Origin: CAJQHK01 sp038142525
Lineage (GTDB): Bacteria; Pseudomonadota; Alphaproteobacteria; Rickettsiales; UBA1997
DNA: 64,000 bases
Direction: 5' to 3'
Assembly (NCBI GenBank): GCA_038142525.1
Contig: JAYQKE010000003.1
Span: 124,001-188,000 of the forward strand
In this document: positions 39,404 to 48,112 of the stretch, piece after piece
How positions within the stretch are numbered: position 1 is the stretch's first letter
Layout of the letters: every line of letters begins with the position of its first letter
Notes under the pieces: generated by a model
Told to the model about the DNA's origin: nothing
Database searches by the model: none
The model's input: the letters and a program-made list of their open reading frames with translations, nothing else
Made by a program: the position numbers and the translations under genes

Positions 39404-40755
39404 GGAACCTCTGATTTTCCTATTTAATTTTGTCTATTTTTTCATTTTTCAGAAAAAATTTTTATAATTTGGATAAAGATTGCTAATTTTGTTAAAAATT
39501 AACAATCTTTATCCAAATTTAGGCATTATTTGTGGTAATTTCTCTAGTTTCTTGTCTAATTTTACCATTTTTGGCTAAATTAGACACATTTATCCCTTGT
39601 TACGCTGTATTTGGTAGTATTTTTCTAACCATATAGAGATTAGCAAGGGATGATAGCATTTGTAATTGATTAGTATTCTTTTGTAAACCATTATATCTAA
39701 CCTTTCTATAGCCCCAAAGATGCTTTATAATTTGAAATGGATGTTCAACTTTAGCTCGAACTGATGAAAATTGTTTATTCCTCTTTTTTTGCTTATTTGA
39801 AAGTTTTTTGTTAGATTTAGCTCTATTGGTTATACCATAAAATATATTGTGATTCCTACAAAATCTTTTTATTGCCTTATCATCATAGGCCTTGTCACCA
39901 AATAAAGAAGTTTCATCACCATGTAATAACTCCTCTGTTTTAGTAGAATCATGATCTTTAGCTGTCGTCGTGACAATAGAATGAATAATTGGCTTACCCT
40001 TAGTTTGCACACCAATATGAGACTTCATGCCAAAATAATAATTCTTCCCTTTCTTGGTAGAAGACATCTCTTGGTCCCTTTTCCTCTTCTTGTTTTTTGT
40101 GCTAGTTGGAGCAGATATTAATGTCGCATCAGTTATCGTACCCTCCTTCAACAAAAGATCATTCTCTTCAAGATATGAATTTACCTCGTTAAATATAATC
40201 GACGATAAATTATGCTTTTCCAATAAATGACGGAATCTCAATATCACAGTCTCATCCGGAACATTATCAATACCAATATCAATATTTAAGAATTTTTGAA
40301 AACTTATTCTATCATATATAGCATCCTCCATAGCTGGATCACTAAGACCAAACCACTGCTGTAACAAATGAATCTTAAATATTAATAATAAATCTGTCAC
40401 CTTCCTGCCACCGTAATCACTAGTACCATTAGGATAAAAAGGCTCTATCTTATCAATCAATCTTTGCCATGGAATAATATCCGTCATTTGATTAAGAAAC
40501 TTCTCCGCTCTTAATTTTCTACCAGAAATTGCTAATGAAAAAAATGATTGCTGGGTTGCCATAATTATATATTTTATTTGAATTTAATATATCAATAATA
40601 AGCAAAAAAGCTAGATAAATCAAGCTTTTCTGGCTATTTTTATCAAATAAATTCAAACAAAATTTTATAAAATAACTTTGCTAAACTTTGGCAAAAATAA
40701 CAAAATTAAACAGTTTCAAATCTATAAATTAGATAATTGGTTTTTCAGAGGTTCC
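39404..40755 (-). mobile_element. Inner IS5 copy, complete, 4-bp duplication AATA
   Basis: It is 1352 bp long with ends GGAACCTCTGATTTTCC and TTTTTCAGAGGTTCC. It is flanked by AATA at 39400-39403 and 40756-40759. Removing the element and one AATA restores the outer transposase sequence exactly. Its transposase is intact, so it is the best candidate for a currently active element and source of the palindromic derivatives. Confidence 0.92.
39600..40562 (-). CDS. IS5-family transposase (intact)
   Basis: This 320-residue DDE transposase starts MATQQSFFSLAISGRKLRA. The DUF772-type N-terminal domain holds WQRLIDKIEPFYP, LHLLQQWFGLSD-like residues and NVPDETVILRFRHLLE. The catalytic positions are ITDATLISAP (Asp), LFGDKAYDDKAIK (Asp) and RAKVEHPFQIIKHLWGYRK (Glu). 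The gene leaves about 190 bp at each end for terminal structures. It has no frameshift, unlike every other transposase here. Confidence 0.95.
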   Translation of the reverse strand: MATQQSFFSLAISGRKLRAEKFLNQMTDIIPWQRLIDKIEPFYPNGTSDYGGRKVTDLLLIFKIHLLQQWFGLSDPAMEDAIYDRISFQKFLNIDIGIDNVPDETVILRFRHLLEKHNLSSIIFNEVNSYLEENDLLLKEGTITDATLISAPTSTKNKKRKRDQEMSSTKKGKNYYFGMKSHIGVQTKGKPIIHSIVTTTAKDHDSTKTEELLHGDETSLFGDKAYDDKAIKRFCRNHNIFYGITNRAKSNKKLSNKQKKRNKQFSSVRAKVEHPFQIIKHLWGYRKVRYNGLQKNTNQLQMLSSLANLYMVRKILPNTA

Positions 40756-41535
40756 AATAGAATGAATAATTGGCTTACCCTTAGTTTGCACACCAATATG
40801 AGACTTCATGCCAAAATAATAATTCTTCCCTTTCTTGGTAGAAGACATCTTTGGTCCCTTTTCCTCTTCTTGTTTTTTGTACTAGTTGGAGCAGATATTA
40901 ATGTCGCATAAGTTATCGTACCCTCCTTCAACAAAAGATCATTCTCTTCAAGATATGAATTTACCTCGTTAAATATAATCGACGATAAATTATGCTTTTC
41001 CAATAAATGACGGAATCTCAATATCACAGTCTCATCCGGAACATTATCAATACCAATATCAATATTTAAGAATTTTTGAAAACTTATTCTATCATATATA
41101 GCATCCTCCATAGCTGGATCACTAAGACCAAACCACTGCTGTAACAAATGAATCTTAAATATTAATAATAAATCTGTCACATTCCTGCCACCGTAATCAC
41201 TAGTACCATTAGGATAAAAAGGCTCTATCTTATCAATCAATCTTTGCCATGGAATAATATCCGTCATTTGATTAAGAAACTTCTCCGCTCTTAATTTTCT
41301 ACCAGAAATTGCTAATGAAAAAAATGATTGCTGGGTTGCCATAATTATATATTTTATTTGAATTTAATATATCAATAATAAGCAAAAAAGCTAGATAAAT
41401 CAAGCTTTTCTGGCTATTTTTATCAAATAAATTCAAACAAAATTTTATAAAATAACTTTGCTAAACTTTGGCAAAAATAACAAAATTAAACAGTTTCAAA
41501 TCTATAAATTAGATAATTGGTTTTTCAGAGGTTCC

Positions 41536-42041
41536 TATATTGTGCTTGATCCAAAGAAAAAGGCTGATTTAGTAAATAATTATTTATCTGAAAAAATAGA
41601 TGATAAGCAAGATATTGATAACGAGAAAATAGCTAAGGTCATAAATCAAAAGGGCCTGCCTGTAATAATATCTTCAAAGAAGCAGGAAACAGAAAATATC
41701 CTAAATTTATACTACACCAGACAAAAGGTTGAGAGAATGTTCGCTTTCTCGAAGTCAGATCTAAACCTGCTACCACTAAGAGTGCATAGCGAGGAAACTC
41801 TCAGAGGACATTTATTTTTACTATTTTTATTATCTTACTTTTTTATGAAAATTCATCAGAAATTAAACAAAGAATTTACTGTGGATCAAGCATTTATTAT
41901 ACTTTCGGCACAAAAGGCAAAAATATATGAAAAGCAGATATTTGTACAAGAGGCTACAAAAAAGCAAAAACAAATTTTTGAGCTTTTTGGTTATGATATT
42001 CCTGAGGAGATGGCTCGTGGGTAAAGATATGGGAATTTAAG
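41536..42041 (+). pseudogene. IS1634-like element, C-terminal fragment
   Basis: The transposase frame enters at YIVLDPKKKADL and continues with YYTRQKVERMFAFSKSDL to MARG, ending with the right terminal repeat at 42041. The 5' part is missing and replaced by the outer IS5 end. An open frame from the IS5 end (TTG at 41458) reads in phase into it. Confidence 0.88.
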
Positions 42042-42168
42042 TTTAAGCCATCGACACAAGCAATCAATACGTCTTTTATACCTCTATTTTGTAAATCAGT
42101 TAAAATATTAAGCCAAAAATTAGCTCCCTCTGACTCTTGAAGATAAATTCCTAAAATATCTTTTTTAC
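42042..42168 (-). pseudogene. IS256-family transposase, internal fragment
   Basis: On the minus strand it reads GKKDILGIYLQESEGANFWL, then NILTDLQNRGIKDVLIACVDGL. This is the core IS256/Mutator block containing the second catalytic Asp (ACVDGL). It is squeezed between two truncated IS1634-like copies. Confidence 0.85.
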
Positions 42169-42547
42169 CTTAAATTCCCATATCTTTACCCACGATAGTC
42201 CTAAAAAAACATTAATCTAAGCAAATAAAAGCTTGCAACCGACTTTTTAGTTCTATATACTCGTGCCTATTATTAATTCTTTACTCACGATTATGAGCTA
42301 TATCAGATACAAAAAAGTTGGAGACAGGGAATATGCATATGAAATAACGGCCTATTGGGATAAAAAGAAACAACATTCCAAGCAGCACAGCAAATATCTT
42401 GGAATTGTCCTAGATAAAGAAGCTGGAATATTTCAGGAGGTAAAAAGAAGAAAGAGAGATTTAAATGGAAAAGTTATTTCCAATCCAAAAAGGGTTATGG
42501 CACAACCATTTAAGGAGAGGGAAATTGTATCTTTTGGTAGTGGCTAC
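42169..42547 (+). pseudogene. IS1634-like element, N-terminal fragment
   Basis: It starts with the left terminal repeat (CTTAAATTCCCATATC) and encodes MSYIRYKKVGDREYAYEITA to KRVMAQPFKEREIVSFGSGY in an unbroken frame. It is then cut by the IS3 end at 42548. It is the only copy with an undamaged N-terminus and shows that the full transposase starts about 70 residues before MAQPF. Confidence 0.88.
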
Positions 42548-42681
42548 AGAAATGCCCCTAAAATTCAGACCATTAATTTTTAAATTTCATAGACTATAAT
42601 TTCTTTAAATTTCGATTTGGAAGATGGAAAAATATGCTAATATTTTTTCATCTGTTAATTAAAAATTTAATTTAATAAATT

Positions 42682-42990
42682 ATGTCAAAAGAAATTAAAA
42701 AATATAATTCTGATTTTAAGTTTAAAGTTGTAATGAAATATTTATCCGAAAATTATACAATTTATCAGATTTGTAGCGAATATGATATTGCTAAATCAAC
42801 ATTACATAAATGGGTTAAGCAGTTTAAAGCTAGCGGTAATGATATATTTTCTGATTCTAAGTTATCTAAAGAAGAAAAATTAAGTAAAAAAGAACAAAAA
42901 AAGAAGGATAAAGAAATTGATAAATTATATAAGAAAATAGGTCAATTAACAATGGAAAGAGATTTCTTAAAAAAGTTTCTGGACAGTTAG
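42682..42990 (+). CDS. IS3 OrfA (HTH protein)
   Basis: The 102-residue protein has a helix-turn-helix (KFKVVMKYLSENYTIYQICSEYDIAKSTLHKWVKQF) and a leucine-zipper-like coiled coil (KEIDKLYKKIGQLTMERDFLKK), both typical of IS3 OrfA. It ends just after an A6G slippery run that lets ribosomes shift into OrfB. Confidence 0.9.
   Translation: MSKEIKKYNSDFKFKVVMKYLSENYTIYQICSEYDIAKSTLHKWVKQFKASGNDIFSDSKLSKEEKLSKKEQKKKDKEIDKLYKKIGQLTMERDFLKKFLDS
42969..42975 (+). promoter_or_regulatory. Programmed -1 frameshift site (A AAA AAG)
   Basis: The heptamer A-AAA-AAG is in the correct OrfA phase. A -1 shift continues as VSGQLDYSKKIKFLKLSSDM and joins OrfB without a stop, giving the OrfAB transposase. This is the classical IS3 mechanism. 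Confidence 0.8.
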
Positions 42991-43031
42991 ATTATTCTAA
43001 GAAAATCAAATTTCTAAAATTATCATCAGAT

Positions 43032-43868
43032 ATGTATAATTTAGCTGTCAGAAATAGATGTAGATTGTTAGATATTAATAGATCTAATTTTTATTATAAA
43101 TCTAGGATTGATATTTCTAAGATTAATAGTTTATGCAAAGATATTCATAATATCTGGAGTAAATATCAATTTTTCGGATATAGAAGAATTACAGAAATAA
43201 TCAATCAAGATAGAAATCATAATAATAAAATTAATCGCAAGAAGATTCTTAGATTAATGAGAGTTCTAAAGATTAAAGCTCTTTATCCAAAGAAAAAGAC
43301 AACAATCATCAATAAAAAAGATTACAAATATCCTTATTTATTAGAAGATAAATCTAAAATAGATAAGCCAAATCACACTTGGGCAATTGATATAACTTAC
43401 ATCAAAACACCAGTAGGATTTGTTTATTTAATGTCGCTAATTGATTGGAGTTCTAGATTTGTTGTTGCATCAAAATTATCAATTTCTATGGAAACTAATA
43501 ATTGTGTTGAAATATTAAAAAAGGGAATAAAAAATCATAAAATTATTCCAACAATTATTAATACTGATCAAGGATCTCAATTTACCAGCGGTAATTGGAT
43601 AAATGAATTAAAAAAACGAAATATTCAAATATCAATGGATGGAAAAGGTAGGTGGGTAGACAATGTAATTATTGAAAGATTCTGGAGAACTGTAAAATAT
43701 GAACAAATTTTTCTCAATCCTCCTGATAATATAGAAGAATTAAAGAGGCAAATAACAAGATTTATCCATTTTTATAATTATCAAAGACCTCATCAATCTT
43801 TGAATTACAAAACTCCTAGTCAAATTTACTATAATGATGACAGTAAGAGAAAAAGAATTAGATTTTAA
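43032..43868 (+). CDS. IS3 OrfB (integrase-type DDE transposase)
   Basis: The 278-residue rve-type catalytic domain shows HTWAIDITYIKTPVGFVYL (Asp), INTDQGSQFTS (Asp) and VIIERFWRTVKYEQIF (Glu), and ends HFYNYQRPHQSLNYKTPSQ. The real product is the OrfAB fusion made by the -1 shift. It appears intact. Confidence 0.93.
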   Translation: MYNLAVRNRCRLLDINRSNFYYKSRIDISKINSLCKDIHNIWSKYQFFGYRRITEIINQDRNHNNKINRKKILRLMRVLKIKALYPKKKTTIINKKDYKYPYLLEDKSKIDKPNHTWAIDITYIKTPVGFVYLMSLIDWSSRFVVASKLSISMETNNCVEILKKGIKNHKIIPTIINTDQGSQFTSGNWINELKKRNIQISMDGKGRWVDNVIIERFWRTVKYEQIFLNPPDNIEELKRQITRFIHFYNYQRPHQSLNYKTPSQIYYNDDSKRKRIRF

Positions 43869-43913
43869 AATAAAAAATAATTAAAATCTAAAATATGAAA
43901 TACGAAATTTTAT

Positions 43914-45539
43914 CTTAAATTCCCATATCTTTACCCACGAGCCATCTCCTCAGGAATATCATAACCAAAAAGCTCAAAAATTTGTTTTTGCTTTTTTGTA
44001 GCCTCTTGTACAAATATCTGCTTTTCATATATTTTTGCCTTTTGTGCCGAAAGTATAATAAATGCTTGATCCACAGTAAATTCTTTGTTTAATTTCTGAT
44101 GAATTTTCATAAAAAAGTAAGATAATAAAAATAGTAAAAATAAATGTCCTCTGAGAGTTTCCTCGCTATGCACTCTTAGTGGTAGCAGGTTTAGATCTGA
44201 CTTCGAGAAAGCGAACATTCTCTCAACCTTTTGTCTGGTGTAGTATAAATTTAGGATATTTTCTGTTTCCTGCTTCTTTGAAGATATTATTACAAACAGG
44301 CCCTTTTGATTTATGACCTTAGCTATTTTCTCGTTATCAATATCTTGCTTATCATCTATTTTTTCAGATAAATAATTATTTACTAAATCAGCCTTTTTCT
44401 TTGGATCAAGCACAATATAGGCATAGGTCTTCTTCTTGTTTAGCTTAATCTCCTTTTCTTTAATAAATACCACTCTCTTTTTGGATACTTTTACTGCATT
44501 AGATGCCAGATCTATTTTTTCATTATCAATTACTTCTTTGAATAATTTTCTGCCAGACGGAAGTCTAATTATAAAATTGATCTTATTTTTTTGTAATAAT
44601 TCAATATTATCATTAGAATAAAAGCCCGCATCTAGCAGTACCGCTTTAGCTGTAGTGTTATGAGCCTTAAGTTCTTTGATAGTATTTGTGAGTGTTGAGA
44701 TGTCCGCTATACTGCCTGCATTGTAGCGAAAGTACAGAGGTAGATTGTTATCGGCAGAAACAACTGACATAAATTTTATCTGCCTATCAATAGAGCCACT
44801 ATTATAGCCAAACTCATTAATTGGAGTATTGATTTCATTTGGCATGCTACTTCCATCTACTATTAGACCTTCTTTGCTGTCTTTTGTTGCGATAGGAAGA
44901 TATTTTCTAAAAAAGTCTTTTTGAAGCTTTTCACTTCCCAGTTCTTTTAGGAAATTACTGATAGCTTGTGAGCTCATAGAAGAGCCTGGAAATAAATGTT
45001 TAGATATATCGCCTTCATACCAATCATTAGCTAAATACATTGCAGATCCATTGATGAGACGATAGGATAGTAAGCTTTTTAATGTTTTAAGCTTTACATG
45101 AGGCAGTAAGTCTGCAAAGATTTTTCCAACATCATCTTCATCAATTAGTTTCTTGGTTAAGTAGCCACTACCAAAAGATACAATTTCCCTCTCCTTAAAT
45201 GGTTGTGCCATAACCCTTTTTGGATTGGAAATAACTTTTCCATTTAAATCTCTCTTTCTTCTTTTTACCTCCTGAAATATTCCAGCTTCTTTATCTAGGA
45301 CAATTCCAAGATATTTGCTGTCCGCTTGGAATGTTGTTTCTTTTTATCCCAATAGGCCGTTATTTCATATGCATATTCCCTGTCTCCAACTTTTTTGTAT
45401 CTGATATAGCTCATAATCGTGAGTAAAGAATTAATAATAGGCACGAGTATATAGAACTAAAAAGTCGGTTGCAAGCTTTTATTTGCTTAGATTAATGTTT
45501 TTTTAAGGACTATCGTGGGTAAAGATATGGGAATTTAAG
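43914..45539 (-). mobile_element. IS1634-like element, copy C, with TTTAT duplication
   Basis: It is 1626 bp long with 27-bp perfect terminal repeats. TTTAT flanks both sides (43909-43913, 45540-45544). It is inserted in the 3' part of the IS3 element, downstream of OrfB, so IS3 transposition genes were spared. Confidence 0.92.
43931..45414 (-). pseudogene. IS1634/IS4-type transposase, nearly intact
   Basis: The main 426-residue frame (45211-43931) runs from MAQPFKEREIVSFGSGY to MARG. It contains the DDE positions LIVDGSSMPN, AVLLDAGFYSN and YYTRQKVERMFAFSK. The first 68 residues, from MSYIRYKK at 45414, are out of frame because of a one-base loss near 45328 (CAAGCGGACAGC versus CAAGCAGCACAGC). 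One repaired base would give a complete transposase of about 494 residues. Confidence 0.88.
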
Positions 45540-45686
45540 TTTATAATTTTCCAGAAATTTCTACGAATTTGGCTATTTAGGGCCATTCTAAAATTTCAGA
45601 AAATTCAAAAATTTCTACACCGAATTTAAAGAAAAAAAGTCTATGACTTTTAAAGAGGTAATGGTCTAACAAATGGGTGCAGTTCT

Positions 45687-46025
45687 GGTAACATCATCTT
45701 CTTTTTTAGAATTTAAATGATTATCCAATTCGGATTGCATGGCAGTTTCAAGAAAATCTTTTAACATACTGGTAAATATACCATCTTTGCCAGAAAATCC
45801 TTTTCCAGCATACAATTTGTCTATAGCTTCTTTCTTGAACTTTTGATAATCAAAATCCTCTTCAAGATCTTGATTGTCAGAGTTATTTCGAAAATTATTT
45901 AAAGATTTTAATTTGTGATTCATGATATTATCAATTTAAGTTAATGTTAAAATTTATAATTATTTATGAGAATAAAATTTAATAAATTAAATTTTATTCT
46001 CATTTTAACTTAAATTGACACAGTT
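45687..46025 (-). pseudogene. IS256 element 5' end with truncated transposase
   Basis: The minus-strand frame starts at 45923 (MNHKLKSLNNF) and includes AIDKLYAGKGFSGKDGIFTSM and ETAMQSELDNHLNSKKEDD, the standard IS256 N-terminus. It is cut at 45686 by the IS3 right end; the last residues of the open frame come from IS3. Upstream lies a perfect 16-bp hairpin (45966-46001), then TTGACACAGTTATAAA, probably the IS terminus. Confidence 0.8.
45966..46001. terminator. Perfect 16-bp hairpin upstream of the IS256 transposase
   Basis: TGAGAATAAAATTTAA and its complement flank a 4-base loop. Position and form parallel the hairpins inside the IS630 and IS5 ends. It may stop transcription entering from outside. 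Confidence 0.55.
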
Positions 46026-46075
46026 ATAAAAACGCTCCCGATATAGCAAGATATTCTTAGATAAATCTTGATAAT

Positions 46076-46264
46076 TTATTTAACCAAATCTACTCCACCC
46101 TTAGACCAAGGGTGGCATTTACAGATCCTAATAATACCAAAAAAACCACCCTTTATTGTACCGTTTTTCTTTATATTCTCAATAAAATAATTAGAACAGG
46201 TGGGATAAAAACGGCATTTTCCATGTCCTAAAAAAAAGGGAAAAACAGGCTTGATATATTTTAA
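46076..46264 (-). CDS. yidD: Membrane protein insertion efficiency factor YidD
   Basis: The minus-strand frame reads KYIKPVFPFFLGHGKCRFYP, then TCSNYFIENIKKNGTIKGG, FFGIIRICKCHPWSKGG and VDLVK. The signature CRFYPTCSxY and CHPW are complete. YidD helps YidC insert membrane proteins. The N-terminal ~12 residues and a start codon are missing: the frame opens at 46264, overlapping the rluC stop, with no ATG/GTG/TTG. An indel near 46260 or an unusual start is likely. rnpA and yidC are not neighbours here. Confidence 0.8.
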   Translation of the reverse strand, partial: LKYIKPVFPFFLGHGKCRFYPTCSNYFIENIKKNGTIKGGFFGIIRICKCHPWSKGGVDLVK

Positions 46265-47166
46265 TTAGAAAAATAATTATCTTCTTCATAATTTTTAATA
46301 AATTTTGGTAGATCACTTTCGATCACTAAATTTTTGCCAAAAAAATTTAAAATTTCAATTTTAAAAGCATGTAAGCCCAATCTTTTAAAATCATTTTGTC
46401 CTTTTTTACCATATTTATAATCTCCTAAAATTGCATGACCAATTTCTTTCATATGAACTCTTAATTGATGGGTTCTGCCAGTAATTGGTTTTAATTCTAC
46501 CATCGAGATATTATTTTTTGAGCTTAATATTTTATATTTAGTAATTGCTTCCTTACCATTTTCATCAACATAAATTTTCTCATTCTTCCCCTGATATTTT
46601 TTAATTAAAGGTAAATTAATTTCTCCTGATTTTTTTGTTGGAATTCCAGAAATTAAAGCCAGATAAGTTTTGTTAATTTCCTTATTTTTAAATTTTTCTA
46701 ATAAAATTTCTGCCACTTTTCGATTTCTAGCAATGAGTAAAATTCCACTTGTATCCTTATCAAGACGATGAACTAATCTTGGCGTCTGCTCCTCCTCAAA
46801 TTTTAAATATGGTAAAGCATCATTAACAGAAAATTTAATATTTGATCCACCCTGAGTAGCAATAATGTTTGGCTTATCAATAGCGATAATATTATCATCT
46901 TGATAAATAATATTATTAGTAATTTTTTCTAAATTCTCTTTGGAGATTTGAGGTTTTTTAATTGGTTTTTGAGTAATTTTAATATCTGGAAGAGTTATCT
47001 CATCGCCCTGACCTATTTTATAACCAATTTTAGCGATTTGATCATTAATTAGAATTTGTTTTTTTCTAATTAATTTTTGTGATAAAGAAAATCCCAAAGC
47101 TTTCTTTGCCAAAAATTTTTCTATTCTAGTACCAATATCATCTGGTGATGTTTTAATTTTTTTCAA
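46261..47166 (-). CDS. rluC: RluC-type 23S rRNA pseudouridine synthase
   Basis: An N-terminal S4 domain (GTRIEKFLAKKALGFSLSQKLIRKKQILIND) precedes a RsuA/RluD catalytic domain. The catalytic Asp is in PRLVHRLDKDTSGILLIAR, followed by KTYLALISG, LKPITGRTHQLRVHM and ILGDYKYG. The 301-residue length fits. RluC (sites 955, 2504, 2580) is favoured over RluD by length and sequence, but this is not certain. yidD directly follows. Confidence 0.87.
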   Translation of the reverse strand: MKKIKTSPDDIGTRIEKFLAKKALGFSLSQKLIRKKQILINDQIAKIGYKIGQGDEITLPDIKITQKPIKKPQISKENLEKITNNIIYQDDNIIAIDKPNIIATQGGSNIKFSVNDALPYLKFEEEQTPRLVHRLDKDTSGILLIARNRKVAEILLEKFKNKEINKTYLALISGIPTKKSGEINLPLIKKYQGKNEKIYVDENGKEAITKYKILSSKNNISMVELKPITGRTHQLRVHMKEIGHAILGDYKYGKKGQNDFKRLGLHAFKIEILNFFGKNLVIESDLPKFIKNYEEDNYFSN

Positions 47167-47306
47167 AGAAAGATAGGATGTAAATTGTAGAACTGCCCGG
47201 AATATTTTTCCTTTAATTTCTTAGGTAACAAAAAAAGATGTTATATTTATCTATTTTAAAATGAACTTTGATATCACTATATAACCTTTGAAGATGATTA
47301 TTAAAA

Positions 47307-47932
47307 TTAATATCCGGTCTTTAAATCAATTAATGAAATATTACCATCCTACGATGATAAACTACATTAATATTTTTACTATCAACATTAACAAAAGCAA
47401 GTGCTGGAAGATCGGCAAGATTCATTTTCATAATTGCCTCATCAATAGTAATAGTCTCAATATCAGTTGTTTTTTCAGTAATTACATCAAATTCTTTTTT
47501 ACCTTTATTTTCAACAACAATATTTTCATTATCAGAACCAATCCCCTCCTCTTCAAATTGTTCAGAAATAACATATTTTTGAGATTCATAAATTGAATTA
47601 AGAAAGTCAATTTGCTTATTATCAATTGTCTTATGATGATTTTTTAACCTTCTTTTATATCTTCTAAGTTGTTTTGCAGCCTTTTCTTTAGCGCTATTAA
47701 AAGCGGCATAAGCATCGCCAGCACTAGCATTGCTTTTTACTCTAACTCCACCTCTTATACCTTCATTAATTAGAATTAATACTTTAAAATCTGAAACATT
47801 CTTACTAAAATTTACCTGCGCATCAACTGCGCCATCAAAATATTTAACAATTTCTTTCTCAAGATTTTCCTTAACATGATTTGTTAAAGAGTCGCCAACA
47901 TCCATATTGGCACCAATAGTTCTAATTTGCAT
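47307..47932 (-). CDS. hpf: Ribosome hibernation promoting factor, long form (one frameshift)
   Basis: Long HPF/RaiA dimerises idle ribosomes (100S). The N-terminal domain is MQIRTIGANMDVGDSLTNHV, VSDFKVLILINEG and GDAYAAFNSAKEKAAKQLRRYKRRL. A linker leads to the C-terminal dimerisation domain (MNLADLPALAFVNVDSKNINVVYHRKDGNISLIDL). One base is missing near 47348, which otherwise ends the protein early at VYHRRMVIFH. Corrected length is 208 residues. Confidence 0.92.
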
Positions 47933-47961
47933 AATTTTCTAATTTAAAATATATTGTATTA

Positions 47962-47992
47962 TTTCCCAACTTTAAAGTTAGGAAATAGTATA
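47962..47992. repeat. Hairpin that echoes the 3' end of acnA
   Basis: TTTCCCAACTTTAAAGTTAG then GAAA is a near-perfect palindrome. With the following ATAGTATA, it repeats 24 of about 26 bases of the acnA terminus at 48109-48134. It lies in the 180-bp acnA-hpf gap and could act as a terminator for acnA. Confidence 0.45.
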
Positions 47993-48112
47993 AGCCCGAA
48001 TTCTAATTTAAAAGTAGGGATATATTATAATATATGAAGAAACAAATAATCAATGCTTATCCAATACAATCCAATAAATATATAATCCTACCGCCGAGTT
48101 GCTAAAATCTCT

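Larger units (their letters stand above)
39025..41342 (-). pseudogene. Transposase of the outer IS5 (disrupted)
   Basis: The N-terminal part starts at 41342 with MATQQSFFSLAISGRK. A 2-bp deletion near 40850 (ATCTTTGG versus ATCTCTTGG in the intact copy) and several point changes ruin the frame. The inner IS5 then splits it, and the C-terminal part lies at 39025-39403. It is clearly older and decayed. Confidence 0.88.
38829..41535 (-). mobile_element. Outer IS5 copy, interrupted by a second IS5
   Basis: The ends GGAACCTCTGATTTTCC (38829) and TTTTTCAGAGGTTCC (to 41535) define the element. The inner IS5 sits at 39404-40755 within its transposase gene. The flanks do not match (AGAG versus TATA), and the right flank is the middle of an IS1634-like transposase, so recombination or deletion has occurred at one side. 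Confidence 0.88.
42548..45686 (+). mobile_element. IS3-family element with a nested IS1634-like insertion
   Basis: The left end AGAAATGCCCCTAAAATTCAG, then ACCATTA, matches the complement of the right end AGAACTGCACCCATTTGTTAG, then ACCATTA. The similarity extends about 65 bp inward. Removing the nested element (43914-45539 plus one 5-bp duplication) leaves about 1.5 kb, normal for IS3. It interrupts an IS1634-like copy on the left and IS256 on the right. Confidence 0.75.

Noticed and set aside
40678..40911. Open frame from the IS5 5' end as a gene
   Set aside because: It starts at TTG without a Shine-Dalgarno and runs through the terminal repeat into antisense of a transposase; kept only as an observation about fusions.
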